Assembly (NCBI GenBank): GCA_026710325.1 | Contig: JAPORH010000063.1 | Location: 1-55,030, forward strand | DNA from: Litoreibacter sp. | GTDB lineage: Bacteria; Pseudomonadota; Alphaproteobacteria; Rhodobacterales; Rhodobacteraceae | Reading direction: 5' to 3' | DNA: 55,030 nt | Shown: piece by piece, positions 54,917 through 55,030 of the stretch | Layout: each line of letters begins with the position of its first letter | Position numbering within the stretch: the first letter of the stretch is position 1 | The notes under the pieces: model-generated | Told to the model about the DNA's origin: nothing | The model's input: the letters and a program-made list of their open reading frames with translations, nothing else | The model's database searches: none | Program-made: the position numbers and the translations under genes

Positions 54917-55030
54917 TTGTTTAACTCCAAAGTTGAGGCGACCAATCAATCTCGCGGCCGCCTGAGATGTCTCTCCTCCTATGATGATTGTCCAGCAGGA
55001 CATTGATTTTGTTTGATTTTAAATTCGGTA

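Overview
The window looks like a chromosomal segment of a GC-rich marine-type alphaproteobacterium, most likely Rhodobacteraceae (Roseobacter group). This rests on protein families and gene order, not on a database search: the ctaC-ctaB-small ORF-ctaG-coxC-SURF1-thrC-M16 peptidase-GNAT run diverging from tldD, a CIRCE-controlled groESL, a MerR-controlled beta-oxidation operon, and DUF1007/NicO, DUF2927 and PtsP genes. The window starts exactly on an AAGCTT hexamer, which could mark a cloned insert or be chance. I see no rRNA, tRNA, intact insertion sequence, prophage or CRISPR array.

Layout. 1-6.3 kb: an unknown protein, a periplasmic 5'-nucleotidase with a clear terminator, a DUF952 protein coupled to pyrD, and a minus-strand MATE pump with two hot-dog thioesterases. 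6.4-16.5 kb: two MerR paralogues, each near a perfect palindrome, then a long plus-strand run: acyl-CoA dehydrogenase, small ORF, glutathione transferase, Cys-rich YidD, membrane protein, thiolase, an NTF2-like/cupin/double-NTF2 cassette, and the FadB-type multienzyme, closed by a terminator. 16.6-20.6 kb: DUF1007 plus NicO metal transporter, then PtsP. 20.9-27 kb: a tightly overlapping six-gene operon (peptide/nickel-type ABC importer plus an EamA transporter) diverging from an Rrf2 regulator. 27-36.7 kb: mixed housekeeping and unknown genes, including EcsC, SulP, mtnP, apt, a DUF2927 protein and a 38-residue cysteine-rich secreted peptide. 36.7-47.2 kb: a metallo-beta-lactamase-fold protein, the cytochrome c oxidase operon with thrC and an M16 peptidase, and tldD. 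47.2-55 kb: dprA, an EamA transporter, a VOC protein, groESL, a DUF2306 membrane protein, a rhodanese pseudogene with several lesions, and a ferric-reductase-like membrane protein paired with a Tat-exported dioxygenase-fold protein.

How the genes work together. The 7-16.4 kb run holds dehydrogenation, hydration/dehydrogenation and thiolysis steps for acyl-CoA breakdown under a MerR regulator, with a palindrome of the type used by LiuR-like regulators upstream. The cassette between thiolase and FadB is the strongest candidate for an undescribed function: three related NTF2-like domains in two genes flank a cupin, all joined by overlapping ends. The oxidase operon encodes two structural subunits (II and III), heme O synthase, the Cox11-type copper chaperone, SURF1 and a small membrane protein; subunit I is not in the window. 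Other points of interest are the ABC importer/EamA operon, the Cys-rich YidD tail, the small secreted peptide and the hairpin between coxC and SURF1.
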